The notes under the pieces are model-generated. The model did not search any database, was not told the DNA's origin, and worked only from the letters and a program-made list of their open reading frames with translations. A DNA stretch of 64,000 nt from Clostridiales bacterium Firm_04 (GTDB lineage: Bacteria; Bacillota; Clostridia; Oscillospirales; Ruminococcaceae): NCBI GenBank assembly GCA_001603005.1, contig LVAJ01000012.1, positions 305,717 to 369,716 on the forward strand, written 5' to 3'. Made by a program: the position numbers and the translations under genes. The first letter of the stretch is position 1. Each line of letters starts with the position of its first letter. Shown here one piece after another: positions 53,466-63,200 of the stretch.

Positions 53466-56400
53466 TTACTCGATCGCTTTCATCGAGCCAGCCATATCAA
53501 TCGCGCGCAGTTTTCTGCGCAGCAGAAGATTGACCAGCAGCGTAAATATCATCGTCATGACTGCTGCCAGAACGAAGCAGTACCACGGAATGCCCGGTGC
53601 AAACATCACGACATCCACTTCAGCTGTCGCGACGACATACCGGCAGAGGAAAATTCCGACGATCAATCCGGCAGCAATGCCAAGCAGCGATGATAATATG
53701 TTCTCCCGAAGGACATAGGCATACACCTCTTTATCATAGAATCCGAGCACCTTGACCGTCGCAAGCTCTCTGATCCGCTCCAGAATGTTGATATGCGCAA
53801 GATTGTACAGTACTGCCAGCGCAAGCAGTCCGGAGAAAATGATAATCACTGCGACAACATAGCCAAGTGCCTTCACAAGCTTGCGGAAATTATCTCCGCT
53901 GTGTGAATTGAAATCCAGACGCATCAGCGAATCCGACTGCAGGATCTGCTCCGCCAGCGCGTCCTCATCGGTTCCCGGCTGCTCATTGATGAACACACAG
54001 TTCGTTTCCTGTTCGCCGAACAGGGATTCATAGCAGGCAGGCGTCATCCAGATGCGGTTCAGCGCGTAGCTTTCCGCGGCAGCCGATACAGTGACCGGCT
54101 TTGCAGCATCCGTCAGCGTGACGGCGTCTCCGATCCGGATCCCGAGAAGTTTCGCAAGCTTCTCATTTATGATAATTCCGTCATTCGATAATGTAAAAGT
54201 GTCTTTTGTTTTTCTGTCACGCAAAGTGACAAATTTGCTGAATGCTTCCGCCTCCTCCGGAACTGTGACTGTGACCTCATAACTTTTTTCATTTGCACGG
54301 ACGGTGCACGTCCGAACCGTACCGAACAGATAATCCGTGACCGCCTCTGTCTGATCCAGCGTATCACGAAGCAGTTCCCTGTTCTCCACGCTTCCGTCAT
54401 AAATTCCGGCAGCGTCATAAACAAGGATCTCGCCGAATTGCAGATCCACGATCGCTGCGATCGAATGATACAGACCGAAGCCTGTGACCAGCAGCGCCGT
54501 ACAGCCGCAGATGCCGATGACGGTCATCAGCACACGCGCGCGGTAACGGAAGAAATTGCGGATCGTGACTTTTGTATGGAAGCTGAGGCGGTTCCAGAGC
54601 CACTTCCATTTTTCCAGAAGGACGCGTTTGCCCTTCTTCGGCGGCTTCGGGCGCATCAGCATTGCCGGCATCTCGCGCATTTCCGAGCCGCATGTAGCCG
54701 CAGCCGTCACACCGGTACAGAGCAATGCCGCCGCCAGACAGATCCCGGCATAGCCCCAGTGATACGGGCAGCGGATCTGCGGGAACCGGTACATCATCTG
54801 ATAGCAGATAAAGATGACACGCGGGAAGATCTGCTCTCCGACCACGGTTCCGACAGCTGTGCCGAGCACGCTCGCCAGTACCGCATAGAGCAGATACTGC
54901 GCGGCGATCGAGCCGCCGGAATAGCCGAGTGCCTTGCAGGTTCCGATCTCCGTGCGCTGCTCCTCGACCATGCGCGTCATCGTCGTAAGACAGACAAGCG
55001 ATGCGACCAGCAGGAAGAAGACCGGAAAGACTTTTGCGATGCGGTCCACGCGGTCTGCATCCTCTCCGTAGCTGCTCCAGCCCGGATTCTCCGTGCGGTC
55101 AAACGCATACCATTCGATCTCTCCGACAGCACTGCCGATCGACTGCTCCGCTTCCGCAACAGCCGCTTCGCCGTCCTCAAGATCCCGCTTGGCGTCCGAA
55201 AGCCTGACCTGTTCGACGCGTTCTTCCTTTTCCAGATCGGTCTTTTTGCGGGAGATCTCCAGCTTCGCTTCGGTCAGCTTTTTCTCCTGCGCATTCAGTT
55301 CGTCCTTAACCTTGATGACATCCTGATTGGATGCGGTCAGCTTTTCAATATTCTTTTTCAGCTCTGTCCGGTTGACTGCAAGCTGATTCAGCGTATCCTG
55401 ATACGGGACTCGCTGATTCAGCAAGCCGACCTTGCAGTTATAGAAATGTCCGCTGATATCGTCCGCGAGACTCCATTTGTTCTCGCTGTCTGTCGGCAGT
55501 GCGAAATATTCGCGCATGCTCTGCGAAACATTCATCTCAGGCACATCATATTCAGACATCTCATTGATCAGCGCCTGAATATCATCCGGCAGCGGAACCG
55601 AAAACTGAAAATCGCGGAAGGAGTCAACCACATCAGCAGCATGATCCAGAGCGCTAATCTTCCCGTTCAGACGATCGATCTCGGCTTTTGCCTGCTGCTC
55701 CTGCGTATCCATTGTCTTCTGCTGCTGTGTCAGCGCAGCGGACTGTTTCTCGTAATCAGCAGCATTTTTCTTATAATCCGCCCACTGTTTGTCGAGCTGT
55801 TCTCTGCCGGCTTTGAGATCATCCTCTGCTTTTTTCAGCTCTGCCTTGCCTTTTTTGACGGCATCCTCCAGCTGTTTGACGCCGCTTTCATAGAGCGCTT
55901 TGCTCTCCTCAAGCTTCTGTTTCTGTTCCGCAAGCTGATCTTCAGCCGCCTGCCAGAGTTCCTCCGCACGCGGTGCCGTCAGCGTTTTGCGGTCTGCAAG
56001 GATCGCGTCCGAGGCTGCATGCACGGCATCCAGATATTCCGAAGAAAAACTGTTGAGATCCGCCGTATCAGTCAGACACAGCCATGCATCCGTATAAATA
56101 TCGGATGAAAACGCATCCGGCGGTACAAGCAGAAAGCAATCGACTTTGCCGTTGCCGATCACAGCGCTGCCGCGCTCAAAATCCACATACATCGAAGAAT
56201 CCGCTCTGCCGACGACCGTAAACTCGGTTTTGTCAAGCAGCGTCGTCTGCCCCTCCTGCGGGACAGCCCGCACCTTATCTCCGACACGGATCGCCGCGGG
56301 CGTCTGTGCTTCGATCAGGCATTCATCCGGCTTTTCAGGCATGCGCCCCTCTGTCAGAACGGGACGGTTGATCAGCTGCCCGTCCGGCGGAATGCTGTAA

Positions 56401-56726
56401 ATACGGACAACAGCATCCGCCGCATCATCGGAGACCGGCATAAACACGGTCTCCTGATAGCCGCCGCAGACCGCTGCAACATCATCCCGTGCAGCCAGCA
56501 GCTCGATCTCCGCTTCATCAAAGCCAGCCGATGAACGCAGATGCAGATCCGCAAGACCGGTCTCGCGGTAATACCGTTCGGCGGAATCCTTCATGTCAGT
56601 GCCGGTCACTTTCAGTCCCGAAAAGAATCCTGCGCTGATTGCGATGATCCCGAACAGGGACAGAAAGCGTCCGCCGGAGCGCAGCCCGCTCCGCAATGTA
56701 TTCCGAAAAAGTTTCTGTTTACCCAT
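53466..56726 (-). CDS. Large FtsX-type ABC permease with extracellular coiled coil
   Basis: A 1086-residue permease: one N-terminal membrane helix (about 22-42), an extracellular region including a long Lys/Glu/Gln-rich coiled coil (about 250-530), three helices near 560-690, then a second FtsX module with helices near 745-770 and 960-1075. This layout is typical of YhgE/BceB-like or MacB-like clostridial exporters. It starts 14 bp after the ATPase gene with GGGGAA before it. The substrate is unknown. Confidence 0.88.
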   Translation of the reverse strand: MGKQKLFRNTLRSGLRSGGRFLSLFGIIAISAGFFSGLKVTGTDMKDSAERYYRETGLADLHLRSSAGFDEAEIELLAARDDVAAVCGGYQETVFMPVSDDAADAVVRIYSIPPDGQLINRPVLTEGRMPEKPDECLIEAQTPAAIRVGDKVRAVPQEGQTTLLDKTEFTVVGRADSSMYVDFERGSAVIGNGKVDCFLLVPPDAFSSDIYTDAWLCLTDTADLNSFSSEYLDAVHAASDAILADRKTLTAPRAEELWQAAEDQLAEQKQKLEESKALYESGVKQLEDAVKKGKAELKKAEDDLKAGREQLDKQWADYKKNAADYEKQSAALTQQQKTMDTQEQQAKAEIDRLNGKISALDHAADVVDSFRDFQFSVPLPDDIQALINEMSEYDVPEMNVSQSMREYFALPTDSENKWSLADDISGHFYNCKVGLLNQRVPYQDTLNQLAVNRTELKKNIEKLTASNQDVIKVKDELNAQEKKLTEAKLEISRKKTDLEKEERVEQVRLSDAKRDLEDGEAAVAEAEQSIGSAVGEIEWYAFDRTENPGWSSYGEDADRVDRIAKVFPVFFLLVASLVCLTTMTRMVEEQRTEIGTCKALGYSGGSIAAQYLLYAVLASVLGTAVGTVVGEQIFPRVIFICYQMMYRFPQIRCPYHWGYAGICLAAALLCTGVTAAATCGSEMREMPAMLMRPKPPKKGKRVLLEKWKWLWNRLSFHTKVTIRNFFRYRARVLMTVIGICGCTALLVTGFGLYHSIAAIVDLQFGEILVYDAAGIYDGSVENRELLRDTLDQTEAVTDYLFGTVRTCTVRANEKSYEVTVTVPEEAEAFSKFVTLRDRKTKDTFTLSNDGIIINEKLAKLLGIRIGDAVTLTDAAKPVTVSAAAESYALNRIWMTPACYESLFGEQETNCVFINEQPGTDEDALAEQILQSDSLMRLDFNSHSGDNFRKLVKALGYVVAVIIIFSGLLALAVLYNLAHINILERIRELATVKVLGFYDKEVYAYVLRENILSSLLGIAAGLIVGIFLCRYVVATAEVDVVMFAPGIPWYCFVLAAVMTMIFTLLVNLLLRRKLRAIDMAGSMKAIE

Positions 56727-56740
56727 GCCGATTCCCCGCG

Positions 56741-57442
56741 TCACCAATTGATATCCGCGACAGGAACCGGACGGTCCTGCTTCGTCACCGATGCGACCTT
56801 TCCGCCGCGGAGCTCGATCACCTTATCCGCCATCGGCATCAGCGCACGGTTATGCGTGATGATCACGACCGTCATCCCGTCCTGCCGGCAGCTGTTCTGG
56901 AGCTGCTGCAAAATAAGCTTTCCGGTCTGAAAATCCAGCGCGCCGGTCGGTTCATCGCAGAGCAGAAGCTTCGGATTTTTGCAGAGCGCCCGTGCGATCG
57001 AAACACGCTGCTGCTCGCCGCCGGAAAGCTGTGCAGGAAAATGCGAAGCACGGGATTCCAGCCCGACCTTGCGCAGCATCTCGATCGGCGATGCCGCGTC
57101 CTTGCAGATCTCGGACGCAAGCTCAATATTTTCGATCGCAGTCAGATTCTGCACGAGATTGTAAAACTGAAAGACAAATCCGACATCCTCTCTGCGGTAG
57201 CGCGTCAGTCCGCGGCGGTTGAGCTCGTCGATCCGCAGACCGTCCACGGTGATCTCGCCGCTGTCCGGCTGATCCATTCCGCCGAGCAGATTCAGTACGG
57301 TCGTTTTGCCTGCGCCGGAAGGTCCGACGATCATCACCAGTTCGCCCTGTTCAATGTCGAAGCTGACACGGTTTGCGGCGCGAACATGAATATCTTCACT
57401 GATATAGTCCTTGCAGACTTCTTTAAGTGTAACAAACGGCAT
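56741..57442 (-). CDS. ABC transporter ATP-binding protein
   Basis: A 233-residue ATPase with Walker [10 protein letters not shown], signature LSGGEQQR, Walker [13 protein letters not shown] and switch His in ITHN, like MacB/LolD-type ATPases. The start at 57442 fits AAAGGA 7 bp upstream; an ATG overlapping the hpt stop (57460) is an alternative. It works with the following FtsX-type permease. Confidence 0.92.
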   Translation of the reverse strand: MPFVTLKEVCKDYISEDIHVRAANRVSFDIEQGELVMIVGPSGAGKTTVLNLLGGMDQPDSGEITVDGLRIDELNRRGLTRYRREDVGFVFQFYNLVQNLTAIENIELASEICKDAASPIEMLRKVGLESRASHFPAQLSGGEQQRVSIARALCKNPKLLLCDEPTGALDFQTGKLILQQLQNSCRQDGMTVVIITHNRALMPMADKVIELRGGKVASVTKQDRPVPVADINW

Positions 57443-57456
57443 TTGGTTTCCTTTCG

Positions 57457-58011
57457 TCATTCCGAATCCGGATGATACACCATGATATCCGGCAGCATAC
57501 GGTAGTCTTCGTTATAATCCAGTCCCCAGCCGACCACAAACAGGTCGGGGATCGAAAAGCCGATATAATCCGGCACGACGGTTTCTTTCAGGTGCTCATA
57601 CCGGCGGGACGGCTTATCCAGCATCGTTGCGATGCGGATGCTCTTTGCGCCCTTATCGGAAAAGTTGTGCATCACCGTGTCCATTGTCTGACCGGTGTCC
57701 ACGATATCCTCGACGATCAGCACATCTCTGCCGCGGACATCAATGCGTTCTCCGAGCTCGAAGATCGGCGAGCCTGCCGGCCGCGTTCCCTGATAGGACT
57801 GCACCTTCAGAAAGTTGATCTCGCAGGGGACGGTCAGTCCGCGGATCAGATCTGCCGAGAAGAATACGGCGCCGCGCAGTGTGCAGAGCACGAGCAGCGG
57901 ATTTTCTTCCGGAATCCCAGTGTAATCACGCGAGATCTCGGCTGCCATTTCCTGAATGCGCGCGCTGACCTCGGCGTTTGTTTTTAATAAGGTAAAGCGA
58001 CTCTTGTCCAT
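57457..58011 (-). CDS. hpt: Hypoxanthine phosphoribosyltransferase
   Basis: Purine salvage enzyme converting hypoxanthine or guanine plus PRPP to the nucleotide. The PRPP-binding loop VLIVEDIVDTG is clear, with the flexible-loop region SYQGT and the base-pocket segment GFSIPDLFVVGWGLDYNE. The protein is 184 residues from the start at 58011; an ATG six bases upstream is equally possible. Own promoter; first gene ahead of the ABC ATPase. Confidence 0.95.
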   Translation of the reverse strand: MDKSRFTLLKTNAEVSARIQEMAAEISRDYTGIPEENPLLVLCTLRGAVFFSADLIRGLTVPCEINFLKVQSYQGTRPAGSPIFELGERIDVRGRDVLIVEDIVDTGQTMDTVMHNFSDKGAKSIRIATMLDKPSRRYEHLKETVVPDYIGFSIPDLFVVGWGLDYNEDYRMLPDIMVYHPDSE

Positions 58012-58071
58012 GTTCATTTTCCTTTCGTTAAACATTTATAATTTTTCTTTATATCAAACACAACCATAATC

Positions 58072-58100
58072 AGTATATCATATTTTCCCATAAATGTCAA
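58072..58100 (-). promoter_or_regulatory. Promoter of hpt
   Basis: Minus strand TTGACA (58100-58095), 17-bp spacer, TATACT (58077-58072). Confidence 0.75.
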
Positions 58101-58189
58101 TGGATTTTCGTTACTTTTTAGGTAATATTTCTGTTTGGTATTTGTTTTGGCGATTTCAAAGCAGAAATCAAAGCATCGCAACAGGATAC

Positions 58190-58218
58190 TTGACAAAATT
58201 GCAAAAACATGGTAAAAT
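58190..58218 (+). promoter_or_regulatory. Promoter of tRNA-Pro
   Basis: TTGACA (58190-58195), 17-bp spacer, TAAAAT (58213-58218), 10 bp before the tRNA. Confidence 0.75.
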
Positions 58219-58227
58219 AGAAAAGTA

Positions 58228-58303
58228 CGGGGTGTAGCGCAGTTGGTAGCGCGCCTGCTTTGGGAGCAGGATGCCGCAGGTTCGAATCCTGTCACTCCGA
58301 CCA
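58228..58303 (+). tRNA. tRNA-Pro (anticodon TGG)
   Basis: Acceptor arms CGGGGTG/CACTCCG, anticodon loop TTTGGGA between CCTGC and GCAGG, T-arm CAGGTTCGAATCCTG, and an encoded CCA end. A GCCGCAT/ATGCGGC hairpin at 58311-58346 may be its terminator, though the T-tract is poor. Confidence 0.95.
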
Positions 58304-58369
58304 TGTGAAAATGCCGCATTTACGGGAATCGCCGCAGATGCGGCTTCTTGCATTTATCCCGTGCGTGAG

Positions 58370-58729
58370 ACTCCGGATCGCGAATCACACCAATCTGAAT
58401 ACCCATATGAAATACAGTCTGTCGGTCACGGCATCAGTATTACTGATAACTGGTGGATCCAGCGCTCAGATGAAGCCCTTGACTATTTTAAGCTGAAACA
58501 ATACAATGAGGAAATTGCAAATATCGCACAGTTCGGCGGTTCTGATCCGACCAATAATGATATCACTGTTCCCCGTAATCAGGAAGATATCAAAAAGCGG
58601 AATCATAGATATCATTCAAAGCAATTTTTCTGATTTGGAAAAAACGGTCGGGCGCATTGTGCTGGACAAGTACCGCTATTCCGATGGCTCCGAGGACATT
58701 CCGAAAAGCGATGAATGTCCGAACTGCTG
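58370..58729 (+). pseudogene. Degraded gene fragments downstream of tRNA-Pro
   Basis: Two pieces in different frames read like real protein: about 58386-58558 (HGISITDNWWIQRSDEAL then FKLKQYNEEIANIAQFGG) and about 58593-58729 (IIQSNFSDLEKTVGRIVLD then KYRYSDGSEDIPKSDECPNC). Neither has a start with a ribosome site. The first piece faintly recalls HipA-like proteins of Firmicutes, from memory of the pattern only. A frameshifted, truncated remnant next to a tRNA is the best reading. Confidence 0.4.
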
Positions 58730-58822
58730 AATACGGCATTTATCGTTCCTATTCCAATTCGACCGGTCTTTCGCAGCACATCTGACAAGCTGACATGATA
58801 CATGCAGCAATTGAAAAAAACG

Positions 58823-58860
58823 CGCCCGTACCGGAAAGCTCCGATACGGGCGGTATTTTT
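58823..58860. terminator. Bidirectional terminator before the GH114-like gene end
   Basis: CGCCCGTA-C-CGGA/TCCG-A-TACGGGCG hairpin with T-run on the plus strand and a seven-T run on the minus strand. It ends the GH114-like gene. Confidence 0.8.
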
Positions 58861-58912
58861 ATGCCGTTCAGCGGTCAGCGAACGCGTGATGCAGTGCCGC
58901 CCGCCGGGCTGC

Positions 58913-60019
58913 TTACAGCAATTCCAGCGAGCCGGAGACATAGTACCGGAAATGATGCGCGCCGCAGTATTTCCGGATCTGGTCGATCAGCTCCTTGTCC
59001 TTGGTATATTCCAGCAGATAGATATCGCCGCCGTTTGCCGCGACTGTTTCGACATAATTCTGGAAATATGCCTTTTCCTCATCGTCATTGCGCGAGAAGC
59101 GATCCTCGTCCCATTCGATCTTGCTGAACACGGTTTCCTGATTCACCGCATCCGCAACATCACGGAACTTTCCGCCCTTTTCAATGTAGTCCGTGACAAA
59201 GGTGTCGCCGCCGTTGATGCAGACATAGGTATCCAGCGCCTGCAAGCCTTTCAGGATCGCCGTCACGCCGTTAAAGATCTGCTTTGTCTGCTTGAAATAA
59301 TAGACGTCGGCATTATCGACGAACAGACCGTCCACGCCCTTTGCAAGGATCTCCGGCGCGAGTTTTTTCAGAATAAAATCCTGCCACACCGTTTTGGACA
59401 CATCCACCCAGCGTTCTTCATCCCAGTTCTCGTATGCGCCGATCGTATATGCTTCGTAATCCTTGTAATAGGAGCGGAAATTCTCGACCGATCCGATGTT
59501 GATATAGCTGTAAACGGTATGTCCGGACGCGTGCAGCTCGGCGATCTGCTTTGCCGAGAAATACTGCGCATCAATGACGATCGTATCATAATCGAGCGTC
59601 CGCGCGATGTCGTCCGGATCAATGCCGAGGAACACGCCGTAGGATTTGTCCGAATATGCGGCAGATCTGCATGCACGTTTCAGCAAGGTCAGATCGCGCG
59701 CGTCAAGCTTTTGGTCATTCTGATAATCCGCCGCTTTCCAGTCTGCGGGCGAAGAATCCGCAGTTCCGAGCAGCCATTTCTGCATGCTGCGCACATCACC
59801 CGCATTACATCTGCCGTCGCCGTTGAGGTCGCCGATGACCGCGGTGTCCGCTGCGGCTTTGACGGTATTCGAGCTGCGGATCCGGTTCATTGCGGTCGGG
59901 TTTTCCGCTGCATAAGCGGGACATGCCGATGAAAATGCCGGTAGTTGCAGAATCAGAAGTACAAGGGCTGCGGCACCGGTGCGAAATCGGCTGCGTGTTC
60001 TCTTTTGCTTCTTGATCAT
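58913..60019 (-). CDS. Secreted GH114-like (endo-alpha-1,4-polygalactosaminidase family) protein with N-terminal dockerin
   Basis: A 368-residue protein: signal peptide (1-38), a dockerin-like pair of EF-hands (about 62-117, GDLNGDGRCNAGD and YQNDQKLDARDL), then a TIM-barrel domain of the GH114/TM1410 type (about 127-368) with YINIGSVE, VDGLFVDNADVYY and CINGGDTF. The family cleaves galactosaminogalactan-like polymers in some members; most are uncharacterised. The start at 60019 follows AGGTGA by about 6 bp. Own promoter. Confidence 0.82.
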   Translation of the reverse strand: MIKKQKRTRSRFRTGAAALVLLILQLPAFSSACPAYAAENPTAMNRIRSSNTVKAAADTAVIGDLNGDGRCNAGDVRSMQKWLLGTADSSPADWKAADYQNDQKLDARDLTLLKRACRSAAYSDKSYGVFLGIDPDDIARTLDYDTIVIDAQYFSAKQIAELHASGHTVYSYINIGSVENFRSYYKDYEAYTIGAYENWDEERWVDVSKTVWQDFILKKLAPEILAKGVDGLFVDNADVYYFKQTKQIFNGVTAILKGLQALDTYVCINGGDTFVTDYIEKGGKFRDVADAVNQETVFSKIEWDEDRFSRNDDEEKAYFQNYVETVAANGGDIYLLEYTKDKELIDQIRKYCGAHHFRYYVSGSLELL

Positions 60020-60069
60020 GGATATCACCTGAAATTCTGTAAATTGGCAGTATCTGACTGCCTGCCGCC

Positions 60070-60098
60070 ATTATAGCATGATACACAGGATATTTCAA
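60070..60098 (-). promoter_or_regulatory. Promoter of the GH114-like gene
   Basis: Minus strand TTGAAA (60098-60093), 17-bp spacer, TATAAT (60075-60070). Confidence 0.75.
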
Positions 60099-60215
60099 TA
60101 GATGTGAACGGAATTTCACAGACTTTTAATAAATGCGTATTTACAAAAAATCAAATAGATCCATCACTGCGGGATCATTCGCATGATCCGAAAACATTCA
60201 TAATGTGCCGCAGAA

Positions 60216-60254
60216 GAAAACAGCCTCACCGGTTCTGCGCCGGCAAGGCTGTTT
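60216..60254 (-). terminator. Terminator after the LRR dockerin gene
   Basis: AACAGCCT-CCGG ... CCGG-AGGCTGTT hairpin followed on the minus strand by TTTTCTTC, 30 bp past the stop. Confidence 0.7.
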
Positions 60255-60283
60255 CTTACGTATGATGCGTATGATTTGCGCGG

Positions 60284-63200
60284 TCAGGGTTTGCCGACCG
60301 GGAACTCATCAATGCGCTTTGCGATGTAAAGCACGATCAAGGTCTGATCATCGCTGTCCGGATATCCGTTGCCGTTGACGTCGGCATTGAGCATTCCGAG
60401 ATCCGAGATCTTTGCATTGCGGTCTTCCACGCAGTACCGTGCAAGCAGCACCGCGTCGCTGACGTCAATTGCACCGCTGCCGTCTGTATCTCCCGGCAGG
60501 TAGCCTTCGGGCTTTTCATCCGGATCCGGTTCTTTATCATCACCTTTCGATTCCGGCAGATCTTCGCCCGTTTCCTCCTCCGGATTCTCCTCAATTTCCT
60601 CCGGATCAAATTCACGTTCTTCCGTCACAATCAACTCTGCAATAGCTGTTTCTGCCTTGTTGCCCTTCGCATCAGTGACAATGCAGCGGTACAGATTGCC
60701 GCTCTGTTCCAATTCTGCCGTGAAGATCAGGTGCGGCTCCTGACTGTCTGCATCCGTCCATGTGCTGCCGCCGTCCGTAGAGATCTGCCACTGATACTGC
60801 AGGTCATATTTTCCGGCTGCAGCAACGACAAAGTCAACCCTGTCGCCCATGCAGACCTTCTTGTCCATCGGATCCAGCAGGATCATAAGTGGCTTGCCTT
60901 TTCTGACCAAATCCAGCAGCGGCTTGTTGCCGGATTCTGCAATTTCGACTGCATCCCAATCTGCATCCTCGCCGATCAGGTTGGCTTCTTCCAGATCAAT
61001 GCAGTCCATAAATGCGCCGTCTGTAACAGATTCAAGCTTGGAAGAAAGTGTGATAGATTTCAGCGAGTTGATTCCGGTGAAATAATCCTTCGGAACATTG
61101 CTGTCATTTGTGATCACTACTTTATTGAGTACATTTGGAATCCAGACGCCTTGAACTTCGTAAACACGATACATCGTTTGGCTGTGATCATCAGCTGCCA
61201 TCCCAAAGAGCGTGTGGAAATGTGTATCTCCCTTTTCAACTGTCGGTCCGCAGTACGGGAGTACGATCTCAGTCAGAGATTCATCAAGATTAAAAACCCG
61301 CGCCTTGATTTCTGCGACACCATCTCCGAGTACTGCCTTCTTCATCCGAATACAAGAAGCAAACGCATCCCGTTCCAGAACAGTCTCACCATTGCCGGGA
61401 ATATACAGAGATTTGAGCGATTCGCATTCTACAAATGCATGATCTCCAACAGAAGAAACTGTATCCGGCAACACCAGATCCATTTTCAGTTTTTTGCATC
61501 TTTCAAATGCCCGTTCACCAATTGTTACGAGAGATTGTGGGATTGTCACTGTTTGCAGGCCGGTGCAGCGCCAAAAAGCACGGTCGCGAATATCCGTTAC
61601 AGTGTCCGGAATTGCAATAAGCTTTGCACTCTTTATTCCAGTAAAATAATCGCGCGGTACTTCTGTACCACTTGTTACGGTGATACTGACAAGTGAAAGC
61701 GGAATCCAGCACCTATTAGCAGAAACAGGATACGATTTCTGACTGTGATTATTTGCAGCCGCTCCAAAAAGGGTATAGAAATGCGTTCTTTCATCGTTGC
61801 CAGTCGGTCCGAAATACGGGATCGTCAAATCTGTCATGGATTCGCAGAGATTGAAGATGCGCGGGCGCATCACTGCAACTCCTTCTCCGATCACAACCTT
61901 TTTCATATTGCTGCACGAAGCAAAAGCATCACTTTCCAGAACGGTCTCACCGCTGCCCGGAACATTCAGTGATTTGATGCCAAGACAGCAGTAAAAAGCA
62001 TCTTCTCCAACAGATGTTACAGGTTGCGGAATGATCAGTTCGCCGAAAGCTGCGGACTGACAATTGTAAAACGCTTTCTCGCCAATCAGTGTCAGATTTG
62101 TCGGCAGAACAAATGTCGTCGAGGTGTCATTTTCTCCGCCGTAACGCAGATATTTCAAGCTGCTGCATCCATTGAATGCATAGTTACCGATCGAAGTAAT
62201 ATGCTGCGGCAGGTATGCGATTTCTACATTTTCCATGCCTTCAAAAGCGTGCGGTCCGATCGTATTGATCACATAACCGTGTTCTTCATCGGCATCCATC
62301 ATCACGATCAGGCGAACATCCTTCACGTTTTTGACCGGCGATTTAGACATATTATCATACATATCGCCGCTGCCGGAGATCGAAAGGACGCCGTTTGCAG
62401 AAAGCGTACCGAAAATGCCGTCACCAAACTGAATCAGTTCCGTATTGATATAGCCAGGATGAATTGCCGGAGCAGTTGCCGTCTGGAAAATCACCGGAGT
62501 TGTCGCTGCTGTTGTCACAGCGGGCACATCCGGACCGGTCGAGGTTATGGGGGTGATCGGATTCGGCTTCGGAATGTCGCTGCCTTCCTTAAGAGAATAT
62601 GAAACCGGAATTTCAATCGTCTGCGGCGCATTCTGAACGGTAAAGGAGCCCTTCACCATCTGCTTTCCATCCAGCAACAGGGCATAATTATGATTACCGG
62701 ACGTTGCATAAAAGTTCATTTCTGCATCCGCAGTGACTGGAACTTCATAGGGATCCCCGTCAACCTTGAGAACAGCCTCTGCTTGGGACGGAATATTCGT
62801 GAACTTCACAAAGAATGTTGTCCGGTATGCAACATTCGGGCATGGCTGCGCAACAAAATGAAGGCCGGCATATTTACCGCCTTTGTTGGATATAACATGA
62901 TAATCGCCGATGTGATAGAGCGTCTCAAATAAAGTCAATTCTTTTTCATATTTCAGTTCGGCAAATAGATTAAACAGCTTTATAAATCCGCTTTTCAAGG
63001 CAGCTGTCTCAATCTTTTCCGGAAGCTTAAACCCAAATGAAACAACTAATTTAACATCGAAATTTAAATCAATTTTCAGATCAAGCCCCATGTCACATGC
63101 ATGAACGGACGGTTCATTTGTTTCGTAAAACGGCATAAACATCGTACTTTTGGCTGCTGGCATTCCGTTCATGCACACCCTTTTGTTCATGAGACTGACT

